Source of the DNA: Anaerolineae bacterium
GTDB lineage: Bacteria; Chloroflexota; Anaerolineae; Aggregatilineales; Phototrophicaceae
Assembly: GCA_022824565.1 (NCBI GenBank)
Contig: JAJDZQ010000056.1
Location: 1 to 49,531 of the forward strand
DNA: 49,531 nt
Direction: 5' to 3'
This document shows positions 1-7,137 of the stretch, piece by piece. Below the pieces are notes generated by a model that made no database searches, was not told the origin of the DNA, and saw nothing but the letters and a program-made list of their open reading frames with translations. A program made the position numbers and the translations under genes. Every line of letters begins with the position of its first letter. Position 1 is the first letter of the stretch.

Positions 1-9
1 TTCATTCTA

Positions 10-47
10 GCCCATCCCCAGCCCTTCCCCATATCAACAGAGAAGGG
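10..47. repeat. Degenerate copy of a C-rich dispersed hairpin repeat
   Basis: A C-rich run is followed by a short A/T-rich loop and a G-rich arm. CCCTTC at 22-27 pairs with GAAGGG at 42-47. The layout matches the better copies at 155-193 (inverted) and 5727-5810. Assignment to the same family is by eye. Confidence 0.45.
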
Positions 48-126
48 TGACTTGTCGAGAAACCTGTGCGTTTATTGCTAATCTGCAAGAAATTGAGCAT
101 CAGATTTCATTTTCTCTGCATGCGCT

Positions 127-193
127 CCCCCTCCCTGATGCTTCGGGGTGGGGTAGCCCCTCCCGCATATTTGGGGAGGGGTTTGGGGTGGGG
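127..193 (-). repeat. C/G-rich dispersed hairpin repeat, inverted copy downstream of rny
   Basis: On the minus strand 193-155 reads as a CCCC-rich tract, CCCCTCCCC, an A/T-rich loop and GGGAGGGG, nearly the same as the plus-strand copies at 5731-5808. The strongest hairpin pairs 157-164 with about 173-181. A second, imperfect C-rich/G-rich stem lies at 127-154. It sits just past the rny stop codon, so its RNA hairpin could end or protect the rny transcript. The rest of 1-252 shows no gene. Confidence 0.6.
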
Positions 194-252
194 ACATAGC
201 AGCGCGCATCCAGCAACTTCGCCACTGCCCCGTTACCGCGTAAATGCCCGCC

Positions 253-1806
253 TTACTTCGCGTATTCCACGCGGCGCGTCTCGCGGATGACATGCACTTT
301 GATCTGCCCGGGATATTGCATGTCGGTTTCGATCTGCTTGGCGATATCGCGCGCCAGTTGAATCGAAGCGTAGTCGTCCACCACTTCGGGCCGCACGATG
401 ATGCGCACTTCTCGACCGGCCTGCAGGGCATAACTTTGCTCGACACCGTCAAACGAGTCGGCGATCTCTTCCAGCTGTTTGACTCGGCGGATATAGCCAT
501 CGAGGCTTTCGCGGCGGGCGCCGGGCCTCGCTCCAGAGATGGCATCGGCAGCCTCGACAATGAAGGCTTCTACGCATTCTTTTTCGACCTCGTGATGATG
601 CGCGGCGATGCAATTCACGACTGCGTCCTTGACACCGTAGCGCTTGACGAAATCTGCGCCGATCATGGCGTGCGTGCCTTCGACATTATGGTCGATTGCC
701 TTGCCGATATCGTGCATCAAGCCGCCCATCTTGGCGATATTGACATTCGCGCCCAGCTCCATGGCAATCATGCCGGCGATATGCGCTGTTTCGACGGCGT
801 GCGCATGCTGGTTTTGCCCATAGCTAGTGCGAAACTTCAGAGTGCCCAGCAGTTTCAAGATTTCGGCATGCAAGCCATGCACGCCGGTTTCATAAGCGGC
901 TCGTTCGCCTTCTTCTTTGATGATCTTGTCGACTTCGGCGCGGGTATCTTCCACCAGTTTCTCGATGCGCGCGGGATGGATGCGCCCATCGACCACCAGC
1001 TTGGCCATCGTGCGCTTGGCGACCTCGCGGCGGACGGGGTCAAAGCTGCTGATTGACACCGATTCGGGCGAATCATCGACGACGACATCGACGCCGGTGG
1101 CCAGTTCAAAAGAGCGGATGTTGCGCCCGTTGCGACCGATGATGCGGCCTTTCATATCATCGCTGGGCAGGTGCACGACACTGACCGAGATCTCGCTGAC
1201 ATGCTCGGATGCCAGGCGCTGGATAGCCATAGATATCAAGCTGCGGGCGCGTTGGTCGGCGGTTTCGCGGGCTTCGGCTTCGACCTGGCGAATGATGCGC
1301 GCCATATCGTTGCGTGCGTCCAGTTCAATCGAATCCAAGAGCTGCTGCCGCGCTTCGTCGACTGTCATCTGGGCGATGACTTGCAGCTTGTCGAGCATGA
1401 CCGCTTCGGACTTTTTGATCTCGTTTTCTTTGCGGTCGAGGCGGCTTTGGCGCTTGTTCAATTGCTGGTCGCGCTGGTCGAGCCGCTCCATGCGCTTGTC
1501 GAGGTCGCCACGCCGTCTCTGGATGCGTTCGTCTTCTTCGTCCAGGTCGCGCCGACGCCGCAAGATTTTTGCATCGGCATCACTGATGCGCAGACGGGCG
1601 CTTCGTTCGCCTTCGGCAATGAGTTTTGCTTGTTCGGTTTCGGCGTTTTTGAGCAGCTCCTTGGCATCATTGGATGCTTTAAGCAGGGCGCTATTGCCCT
1701 CTTCCTGCTGTTGTGTCAGCAGATTCTGCACTGCGCGGCGGCTGCCGATGAGATATCCCGCTCCAACCCCGACCAGCGCTGTGACAACTGCAAGTATGAT
1801 TTCCAT
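253..1806 (-). CDS. rny: Ribonuclease Y
   Basis: This is a membrane-anchored endoribonuclease that starts mRNA decay, and its 517-residue length is normal for the family. An N-terminal transmembrane segment (about residues 2-22) is followed by a long charged coiled coil (about 30-195), a KH RNA-binding domain with GRIIGRNGRN at 220-229, and an HD hydrolase domain with the metal-binding His365-Asp366 in LMHDIGKAID. The start at 1806 places the membrane segment at the extreme N-terminus, as in known RNase Y. No ribosome-binding site lies directly upstream. A strong GGAAAGGAGC is 37 nt away, ahead of a different, overlapping ATG (see findings). The gene follows recX by 75 nt on the same strand and is probably cotranscribed with it. 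Confidence 0.95.
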   Translation of the reverse strand: MEIILAVVTALVGVGAGYLIGSRRAVQNLLTQQQEEGNSALLKASNDAKELLKNAETEQAKLIAEGERSARLRISDADAKILRRRRDLDEEDERIQRRRGDLDKRMERLDQRDQQLNKRQSRLDRKENEIKKSEAVMLDKLQVIAQMTVDEARQQLLDSIELDARNDMARIIRQVEAEARETADQRARSLISMAIQRLASEHVSEISVSVVHLPSDDMKGRIIGRNGRNIRSFELATGVDVVVDDSPESVSISSFDPVRREVAKRTMAKLVVDGRIHPARIEKLVEDTRAEVDKIIKEEGERAAYETGVHGLHAEILKLLGTLKFRTSYGQNQHAHAVETAHIAGMIAMELGANVNIAKMGGLMHDIGKAIDHNVEGTHAMIGADFVKRYGVKDAVVNCIAAHHHEVEKECVEAFIVEAADAISGARPGARRESLDGYIRRVKQLEEIADSFDGVEQSYALQAGREVRIIVRPEVVDDYASIQLARDIAKQIETDMQYPGQIKVHVIRETRRVEYAK

Positions 1807-1881
1807 ATTGGTTTGACGGTATCCAGTGGATACATTCGTCCATGCTCCTTTCCTGTTTAATCCGGCAAATGTCGACCGACA

Positions 1882-2547
1882 TCATGCCTCGGCTTCAATG
1901 TGAAAGTAGTCGCTGTCGCTTTCAGCGAGCTCTTGCAGGCAGCGCAAAGTTACCTCCCGAATGGTTTCAGCATCAAATCCTCGCCGCATCAGCGCGCCAC
2001 CCAGCTTGTGGCGAAATGCGCGAGGCGTCTGACCACGATACCGCGAAAGACGCGATTGCGCCGCGCGATACGCCGCATCCGTTTCGTCCAGGCGGTCCAG
2101 CGCCTCGTCGATTATGGCCTCCGCCACGCCCTTCTGCCGCAGCTGATAACGCAATGCTCGCGCCGCCATCGGCTTGTGACGCTGCCGCTGGTCGACCCAA
2201 TAGCGAGCAAATTCAACATCATCGAGCCAGGCGCGCTCTTGCAACCGCTCCAGCACCTGCGCAATGACCGGCTGCCCCACTTCTTTGGAAATCAAATAGC
2301 GGCGAACTTCATGGGCGCTGCGCGGACGATACGCCAAAAAACGGGTTGCCCGGTCATAGGCATTCTGCAGCGCGCTGGCTTCCATCAAAGTCACGATTTC
2401 CTGCTGACACAATTCTTGCCCGCAGCGCAGCCCAGCCGCATCCAGCAATGGCAACTGGAAAGCAAATTCGTCATCCAGATAAAGCTTGACGCGTTCCTGG
2501 TTGCGGCGGTGCGTCTTCAAGGCGGTGATAACAGGCATCGCATTCAT
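1882..2547 (-). CDS. recX: Regulatory protein RecX
   Basis: RecX proteins bind RecA filaments and modulate recombination and the SOS response. The product is about 221 residues. The conserved core runs from about AYDRATRFLAYRPRSAHEVRRYL onward, with the family's repeated three-helix units, including the W-x-DDVEFARYWVDQR and G..P.A.RHKLGGALMRRGFD segments. The reading frame is open upstream to 2964, but residues encoded there (Cys-rich, no family likeness) do not look like RecX, so the ATG at 2547 or 2538 is preferred. Neither has a clear Shine-Dalgarno sequence. recA is not in the window. rny follows by 75 nt. Confidence 0.85.
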   Translation of the reverse strand: MNAMPVITALKTHRRNQERVKLYLDDEFAFQLPLLDAAGLRCGQELCQQEIVTLMEASALQNAYDRATRFLAYRPRSAHEVRRYLISKEVGQPVIAQVLERLQERAWLDDVEFARYWVDQRQRHKPMAARALRYQLRQKGVAEAIIDEALDRLDETDAAYRAAQSRLSRYRGQTPRAFRHKLGGALMRRGFDAETIREVTLRCLQELAESDSDYFHIEAEA

Positions 2548-3048
2548 CCGGCAGGTTTCGCTGCCACATTGATTCTGCGCGCATGCCGGGCAATTTGTCG
2601 CGTCGAGCACCAACAGCTGTGGACATCCTGGCTGCGTCAAGAAGGATCGGCTGGACCCGACGCAGCAATTCCATTTCAATCGTTTACGGTTTCGCGCCAG
2701 TTCTTTCTGCTGTGAATCACTTTCGTCATTTGCGTTCGCCGGCACCCAACACCGTCTCACGATTGGCTGTTCGTTCGCTAGAAATTTGCGCGGCATTCTC
2801 CAGCCACCAGCCAAAGCTACCCAAAGGTCCACTGGGCTTTGCTCAAGCTGGCTCCATACCGATCGTCTTGCTACTGCTCCCAACAATAGTGCATGGTTCG
2901 GTCGCTGGTCTTGCTTTGCATTGCGCATTGGCTTGACAGAAACTGCGTCCACAAGCCCGTTCATAACTTAGTATACTGCAAACATCGGATAAGAGTAGCG
3001 AAAACCAATGCAATGCGCAGGCTTTGCAGAAAGGCATAGCGCGCAGAC
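2548..3048. other. Intergenic region between recX and an SDR-like gene
   Basis: About 500 bases without a convincing gene. Open frames exist on both strands (for example 2583-2936 plus, and the upstream extension of recX), but none resembles a known protein or carries a good ribosome-binding site. A TATACT at 2972-2977 could be a -10 element for the plus-strand gene at 3049, but the only TTGACA (2933-2938) is 33 bp away, too far to act as its -35. Confidence 0.5.
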
Positions 3049-3828
3049 ATGGCACGCGGCACACGCGGCATCCTGGTTACGGGCGGCGGCAGTTTTCTGG
3101 GCGACTATATCGCCGTGGCCTTGCTGGCCGAGGGTCTGGCGGTGAGCCTGCTGGTGCAGCCTGGCGCAGAAGACAAGCTTGGACAGCTGTCGCGGCAGGT
3201 TCGCTGGTCGCGAGCGGATGTCTGGAGTCCGGGCAGCCTGCGTGGCAAGGCGCGCGGGCATGCGGCGGTCATCCATACCATCGGCAGCCTCACCGACGAT
3301 CCGGCGCGCGGCGTTTCGTTCGAGCGGCTCAATCTGGTTTCCACCCGCAATGTCGCCAACATGTGCATCAGCGATGGCGTCGAACGGCTCATTTTCATCA
3401 GCGGATCGCGGGCGCCATGGTTGAAGCGCGGCTACATTCAATCCAAACGGGCGGCGGAAACCTATCTGCAGCGCAGCGGCTTGCGCATTACGATTGTGCG
3501 AGCGCCACTGCTTTTTGCCCGCGACCAAGACAGACCTTTCTTCTTCCGCTTGTTGACCCGCCTGGGCAGGCTGCCGCCGCTGGCTTGGCTGGGGCTGGGG
3601 AATGCGGCGCCCCTGCCTGTCGAGTTGCTGGCGCGGGGTGTTGCGCAATTGGCGCTCACTGATGAGGTTGAACAGGCCATCGTGTATGCGGATGCATTGC
3701 AACGTTTGGCGCGGCTCGCAACCGTGCCGCCAGAAGAGACATTGCCCGGTTATGAGCGCAGGGAATTGTACGATGCGCCAGACGAAGACTTGCCATTTGG
3801 CTGGACGCCGGGCAGCGAACAACCGTAA
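3049..3828 (+). CDS. NAD(P)-binding atypical SDR (NmrA / complex I NDUFA9-like) protein
   Basis: The protein has 259 residues and a Rossmann-type N-terminus: ILVTGGGSFLG at about 8-18 binds a dinucleotide in the atypical short-chain dehydrogenases. A Tyr129-x-x-x-Lys133 pair (YIQSK) stands where the catalytic YxxxK of SDR enzymes is expected, preceded by FISGS. The second half resembles proteins that bind NAD(P)H without known catalysis, such as NmrA and NDUFA9 relatives. The substrate cannot be told from sequence. The ribosome-binding site is weak (AAAGG about 13 nt upstream of the ATG). It lies ahead of tRNA-Cys, which has its own promoter. Confidence 0.7.
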   Translation: MARGTRGILVTGGGSFLGDYIAVALLAEGLAVSLLVQPGAEDKLGQLSRQVRWSRADVWSPGSLRGKARGHAAVIHTIGSLTDDPARGVSFERLNLVSTRNVANMCISDGVERLIFISGSRAPWLKRGYIQSKRAAETYLQRSGLRITIVRAPLLFARDQDRPFFFRLLTRLGRLPPLAWLGLGNAAPLPVELLARGVAQLALTDEVEQAIVYADALQRLARLATVPPEETLPGYERRELYDAPDEDLPFGWTPGSEQP

Positions 3829-3835
3829 ATGCCAC

Positions 3836-3865
3836 TTGAAAACCGGCCGAGCGCGCTGGTAGAAT
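3836..3865 (+). promoter_or_regulatory. Sigma-70-type promoter of tRNA-Cys
   Basis: TTGAAA at 3836-3841, an 18 bp spacer, and TAGAAT at 3860-3865 with an extended TGn directly before it. The predicted start of transcription (about 3872) is only a few bases before the tRNA. It overlaps the end of the upstream coding region and the short gap after it. Confidence 0.75.
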
Positions 3866-3877
3866 TGCGGCGAATCG

Positions 3878-3949
3878 GGCGACGTAGCCAAGTGGTAAGG
3901 CAGAGGTTTGCAAAACCTTCATTCGTGGGTTCGAATCCCACCGTCGCCT
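3878..3949 (+). tRNA. tRNA-Cys (anticodon GCA)
   Basis: The cloverleaf can be drawn by hand. The acceptor stem GGCGACG (3878-3884) pairs with CGTCGCC (3942-3948). The anticodon stem GAGGT/ACCTT encloses TTGCAAA with anticodon GCA at 3910-3912. The T stem GTGGG/CCCAC encloses TTCGAAT. The discriminator base is T (3949), the U73 identity element of tRNA-Cys. The 3' CCA is not encoded. Confidence 0.95.
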
Positions 3950-3975
3950 CTCTCTGCCAGCCCCTCGCGCCAACG

Positions 3976-4173
3976 ATGAAAAAACAGCCGTCGCTCCCCA
4001 AGCAGCCCGAGCCGTCCAAAGCAATCCGAATCGTTGCCGAGCTGCCGCCAGTCCCCATCAGCAATTTCACGCTCAGCAGCGTCTGTCCGGCTTGCAACAG
4101 CCAGGTCTCGCGCCGACGCTGCAAAGTGTTCTGCCCAAAATGTGGCTTCGTTTGGGATTGCAGCGAGTTATGA
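3976..4173 (+). CDS. Small zinc-ribbon protein, function unknown
   Basis: A 65-residue protein whose C-terminal half holds two CxxC knuckles, Cys37-Pro-Ala-Cys40 and Cys53-Pro-Lys-Cys56, plus Cys49 and Cys62. The pattern suits one structural zinc. The N-terminus is Lys/Pro rich. The ATG at 3976 is the first start after the tRNA. Reading the frame further upstream would translate the tRNA itself, so that extension is rejected. It may be transcribed by read-through from the tRNA-Cys promoter. It is convergent with, and overlaps by 6 bp, the PIG-L family gene. The family is not recognised. Confidence 0.6.
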   Translation: MKKQPSLPKQPEPSKAIRIVAELPPVPISNFTLSSVCPACNSQVSRRRCKVFCPKCGFVWDCSEL

Positions 4174-4965
4174 AACGGGCTGCCACATGCGCTCGACATA
4201 GAGGTTAGTTTGCGGGTCGGTGAAGGCGCGGCGCACATCCGCTTCCATAGCCCGCAGATCGCGCCAGAATGTGCTGATTTGCGAATGATAACAAGCGATG
4301 GCCGCCAGCTTCGCGCGCATATCAGCCTCGCCCAGTATGAAATCGGCGGGTTGCAGCGCCATTCCCAGAGCGTCCTGCGCCATCTCGGTGGATTTGTCGG
4401 CGTTGGAATAGGGATATTCGGCATAGAAGCGCAGCGACCAGCGCCCGGGATTCTCGGCGTTTTGGCCCAGCCCCCAGTCCAACACGATTTGATGATCGAC
4501 ATGGTGGCCGACCGCCAGCGGCAAATAGACGGTTGTGCTGTCGCTGATCTGTGGCACGCCAATGCCCTGCAGCAAACGCGGCGCGAAATCGGCAGCATGC
4601 ACTTCGCCAAAGAGCGACTCCTCCGACGGATACAGCGCCGTGCCATCGACCATGCGATAGACGCAGTCGGTCAAAGGAATATGTGAAAACTCAACGCCCA
4701 AAGCCCGCGCAGCCCGCTCGTCTTCCAACTGCCGATGCCGCAGAGGGTCGACGCCCGCTTCCCAACGCCGCAGCAAATCCCGCAGAATAGGCGTGTCTGG
4801 CGCAGCGCCTTCGCGCACGCCGCCCATCATGGTTACGATGGTGACGGTGTGGCCAGCCCTGCGCAATTGATGCGCCATGCCGCCACAACTGAAGACGCCA
4901 TCATCAAAATGCGGCGAAATAATGACATGAGACTGGCTGGATTCTGCCAAGTGATTCCTCTTCAT
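4168..4965 (-). CDS. PIG-L (LmbE-like) family deacetylase
   Basis: A 265-residue member of the zinc-dependent N-acetylglucosaminyl deacetylase superfamily, which includes PIG-L, MshB and BshB. The family metal motif PHxDD appears as PHFDD at 18-22, followed by GVFSCGG, and the second His motif appears in VGHHVDHQIV. Members remove acetyl groups from GlcNAc-type conjugates, but substrate specificity is not readable here. The gene starts 3 nt after the nth-like gene stops, so the two probably form an operon. The short gap and the GAGTGA inside the upstream gene suggest translational coupling. Confidence 0.8.
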   Translation of the reverse strand: MKRNHLAESSQSHVIISPHFDDGVFSCGGMAHQLRRAGHTVTIVTMMGGVREGAAPDTPILRDLLRRWEAGVDPLRHRQLEDERAARALGVEFSHIPLTDCVYRMVDGTALYPSEESLFGEVHAADFAPRLLQGIGVPQISDSTTVYLPLAVGHHVDHQIVLDWGLGQNAENPGRWSLRFYAEYPYSNADKSTEMAQDALGMALQPADFILGEADMRAKLAAIACYHSQISTFWRDLRAMEADVRRAFTDPQTNLYVERMWQPVS

Positions 4966-4968
4966 GCG

Positions 4969-5673
4969 TCACTCGAGCGCGGCGAAATAGTCGCAGTGCG
5001 CAGCAATCGGACAACGGTCGCAGGCTGGCTTGCGCGCGTGGCAAGTATCGCGCCCGTGTTGGATGAGCTGGATGTGAAATGCATAATAGTCGGCTGGCGG
5101 CGCGATCGCTTCCATCACGGGGTGCGCATTGTCTGCGGAAATCTTGGCGGGCAGAAAGCCAATGCGCTTGCCGACACGGAAGACATGCGTATCGACCGGG
5201 AATGCAGGCCGACCATAAGCGAAGCAAAGCACGATGGCCGCCGTCTTCGGACCGATGCCGCGCAGCGATACCAGCCAGGCTTTGGCGTCCGCCAGCGACA
5301 TCGCCTCCAGGAAGTCGATATTGTAGTCGCCGGCCTGTTCATAAATCACGCCCAGCGCCTCTTGAATGCGCGGCGCTTTCTGGTTTGCCAGGCCCGCTGG
5401 ACGAATCACCCCGATCAATTCCTCCAGGTCGGCGAAGCGAACAGCTGCCCAATCATCGTAATGCCCTTTGAGGCGCGCGAAGGCACGATCGCGGTTGCTG
5501 TCGTTGGTGCTCTGGCTGAGGATGCAACTGACCAATTCGTCCAGGCCATCCTGCCCTCGCGACCAATCGAGCTGGCCATATACAGCCGTCAACGCAGCAG
5601 ACACCGGCGTATATTTGGCGGCGCGCGCAGGCAAATTATCGACTTTGGCGAGAGGATCGCGTTTGGCTGGCAT
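4969..5673 (-). CDS. Endonuclease III-like HhH-GPD DNA glycosylase with Fe-S cluster
   Basis: A 234-residue base-excision repair enzyme. The helix-hairpin-helix LRGIGPKTA carries Lys143 at the position of the catalytic lysine of Nth, and Asp161 (in FPVDTHVFRVGKR) matches the conserved aspartate. A C-terminal Cys211-x6-Cys218-x2-Cys221-x5-Cys227 set matches the [4Fe-4S] loop. Lysine rather than Tyr/Ser argues for an Nth-type bifunctional enzyme over MutY. The ATG at 5673 gives the expected N-terminus; an upstream in-frame ATG would read through the CCCC repeats. A TACAAT hexamer ends 6 nt before the ATG, so the mRNA may be leaderless. Confidence 0.82.
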   Translation of the reverse strand: MPAKRDPLAKVDNLPARAAKYTPVSAALTAVYGQLDWSRGQDGLDELVSCILSQSTNDSNRDRAFARLKGHYDDWAAVRFADLEELIGVIRPAGLANQKAPRIQEALGVIYEQAGDYNIDFLEAMSLADAKAWLVSLRGIGPKTAAIVLCFAYGRPAFPVDTHVFRVGKRIGFLPAKISADNAHPVMEAIAPPADYYAFHIQLIQHGRDTCHARKPACDRCPIAAHCDYFAALE

Positions 5674-5679
5674 GGCTGT

Positions 5680-5707
5680 ATTGTACTGGCAGACGGCTTT
5701 GCTGCAA
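5680..5707 (-). promoter_or_regulatory. Putative promoter placing the transcript start at the nth-like ATG
   Basis: On the minus strand, TTGCAG (5707-5702), a 16 bp spacer and TACAAT (5685-5680). A start 7 nt downstream falls at about 5673, the first base of the start codon. The -35 match is weak and the -10 match good. Confidence 0.45.
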
Positions 5708-5726
5708 GACGCATGCGCGCTTCTAT

Positions 5727-5810
5727 CCCCCCACCCCATACCCCTCCCCCAAGATGAGGGCTTCAACCCCCACCCCATACCCCTCCCCCAAGATGAGGGA
5801 GGGGCTTCAA
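5727..5810 (+). repeat. Tandem pair of C/G-rich hairpin repeats
   Basis: Two copies with a 39 bp period. The segment 5728-5760 is identical to 5767-5799. The second copy is the fuller one and ends GGGAGGGGCTTCAA; its CCCCTCCC and GGGAGGGG arms form a hairpin around an A-rich loop. The same unit occurs inverted at 155-193. The block sits between the convergent-side ends of the nth-like promoter region and an MFS gene. The rest of 5674-5867 holds a G-rich stretch (5824-5842) able to pair with the C-rich tract, but no gene. Confidence 0.85.
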
Positions 5811-5867
5811 AACATACTGAATCGAGGGATGGGGGGGTGGTGGCAAATCCACGATTTGTCTGGATGC

Positions 5868-7121
5868 CTATTTGCCATCCGAGGGCAGCAGACGCCAGGT
5901 CACCAGGGCGATAACAGCGAAGACCAGCGCCGCCGCGAAGAAAGTGCCGCGCATACCCAACAGAATCGCCACCGATGCGCCGACCAGGGGTGCCGCCGCT
6001 CGCGATCCGCTGATGACCGAATTGTCCAGACCATAGACCGCGCCAGCTGTCTCTTTGCTGGTGAAGCGCGAAAGCAATGCGCTGGGCGCGGCCACGATGC
6101 CGCCGGCCGCAAACCCTGCCAGGCCCTGCAGGATCAGCAGTTGCCAGATATCCGCCACGAAGGCTTGTGGCAGGTAGAGCAAGGCAGCCGCCACAGCGCT
6201 AAACAATAGCACCTTGCGATGGCTGATGCGGTCGCCCAGGTTGCCCAAATAGACCGCGCCCAGCGTCGATGTCGCTGCCGACACCGCCATGACCATGCCG
6301 GCGTATGTATTGCTGCTGGCGGCATCGCTGGCAATCAGCGAAACAACAAACAGCGGCGCGATCGGGATGATGACCGTGCGCGCCAAACCTGCCAAAAAGC
6401 GCATGAAAAACAGCAGGCTGACCCCCGATGTGGCCAGGATGTCGCGCCAGCCGCGCAGCATCGAGCCCATGGCAAAATGCGCCTGGTGTGGGGGCGGCGT
6501 GAAATCTTCGCTGACGCCCAGCAGCACGATCAGCCCGCCCATGACCAAGAGCGCCGCCGTGAGCAAGAAGGGCAGGCTGTAGCCAAACAGATCGGCCAGC
6601 ACACCGCCCAGCAGCGGACCCACGGCCACGCCCGCCCACAAGCCAACTTGCAACGTGCCCATGGCGAATCCGACACGGCTGCGCGGCGCGACCGAAGCCA
6701 CCAGCGCGTTGTTCGCCGAGACTGTGCCCGTCACCAAGCCTTGCAGCGCCCGCACCAGGATCAACTGCTCGGCAGATTGCACGAAAGCCATCATCGCCAG
6801 GGTGATGCCGCCGCCGAACATCGCCCGCATGATCATTTTCTTGCGCCCGAAGCGATCGGCCACTGCGCCCCACAATGGCGCGGTGACCATCATCGTCAAG
6901 CCCTGCACCGAGATAACCAGGCCCGCGAGCAATTCTGTGCTGTGTCCGCCCGCGCTGCCCAGTTCATCGATATACAGCGGCAAGAAGGGAAATATCATCG
7001 AAAAGCCGACCGCCGATAGCACCTGCGCGATGAAGACGACGCTCAATGTGAACTTCCAGTTGCTGATAAAAGGCAGAGCCGCCCGCTGGGCATTGGTTCG
7101 CAGCGCTAAACTTCGTGCCAT
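5868..7121 (-). CDS. MFS transporter, drug-efflux-like (12 TM)
   Basis: A 417-residue major facilitator with about 12 hydrophobic segments. The MFS motif A between helices 2 and 3 reads GAVADRFGRKK, and the helix 4-5 region has the ALQGL...N.AL.AS pattern and G.LQVGLWAGVAVGPLLGG typical of DHA1 antiporters. It is clearly homologous along its length to the neighbour upstream (7138-8394), from which it is separated by 16 nt, and the pair looks like a tandem duplication in one operon. A GGTGAG ribosome-binding site lies 6-10 nt before the ATG. The substrate is unknown. Confidence 0.85.
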   Translation of the reverse strand: MARSLALRTNAQRAALPFISNWKFTLSVVFIAQVLSAVGFSMIFPFLPLYIDELGSAGGHSTELLAGLVISVQGLTMMVTAPLWGAVADRFGRKKMIMRAMFGGGITLAMMAFVQSAEQLILVRALQGLVTGTVSANNALVASVAPRSRVGFAMGTLQVGLWAGVAVGPLLGGVLADLFGYSLPFLLTAALLVMGGLIVLLGVSEDFTPPPHQAHFAMGSMLRGWRDILATSGVSLLFFMRFLAGLARTVIIPIAPLFVVSLIASDAASSNTYAGMVMAVSAATSTLGAVYLGNLGDRISHRKVLLFSAVAAALLYLPQAFVADIWQLLILQGLAGFAAGGIVAAPSALLSRFTSKETAGAVYGLDNSVISGSRAAAPLVGASVAILLGMRGTFFAAALVFAVIALVTWRLLPSDGK

Positions 7122-7137
7122 ATGTTGCTCACCTCGA

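Noticed and set aside
2548-2964. Long N-terminal extension of recX (start at 2964)
   Set aside because: The added residues show no likeness to RecX, have a composition unlike the core, and no good ribosome-binding site was seen.
2933-2977. TTGACA ... TATACT as a promoter for the gene at 3049
   Set aside because: The spacer is 33 bp, about twice what sigma-70 uses, so they cannot act as a pair.
3829-3975. Coding sequence through tRNA-Cys joined to the zinc-ribbon frame
   Set aside because: The tRNA folds cleanly with its own promoter; the zinc-ribbon gene begins after it at 3976.
5727-5810. CRISPR-like tandem repeat
   Set aside because: Only two copies, with a 39-bp period and almost no spacer. 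The unit is a C/G-rich palindrome also found at 155-193, and no cas genes are near.
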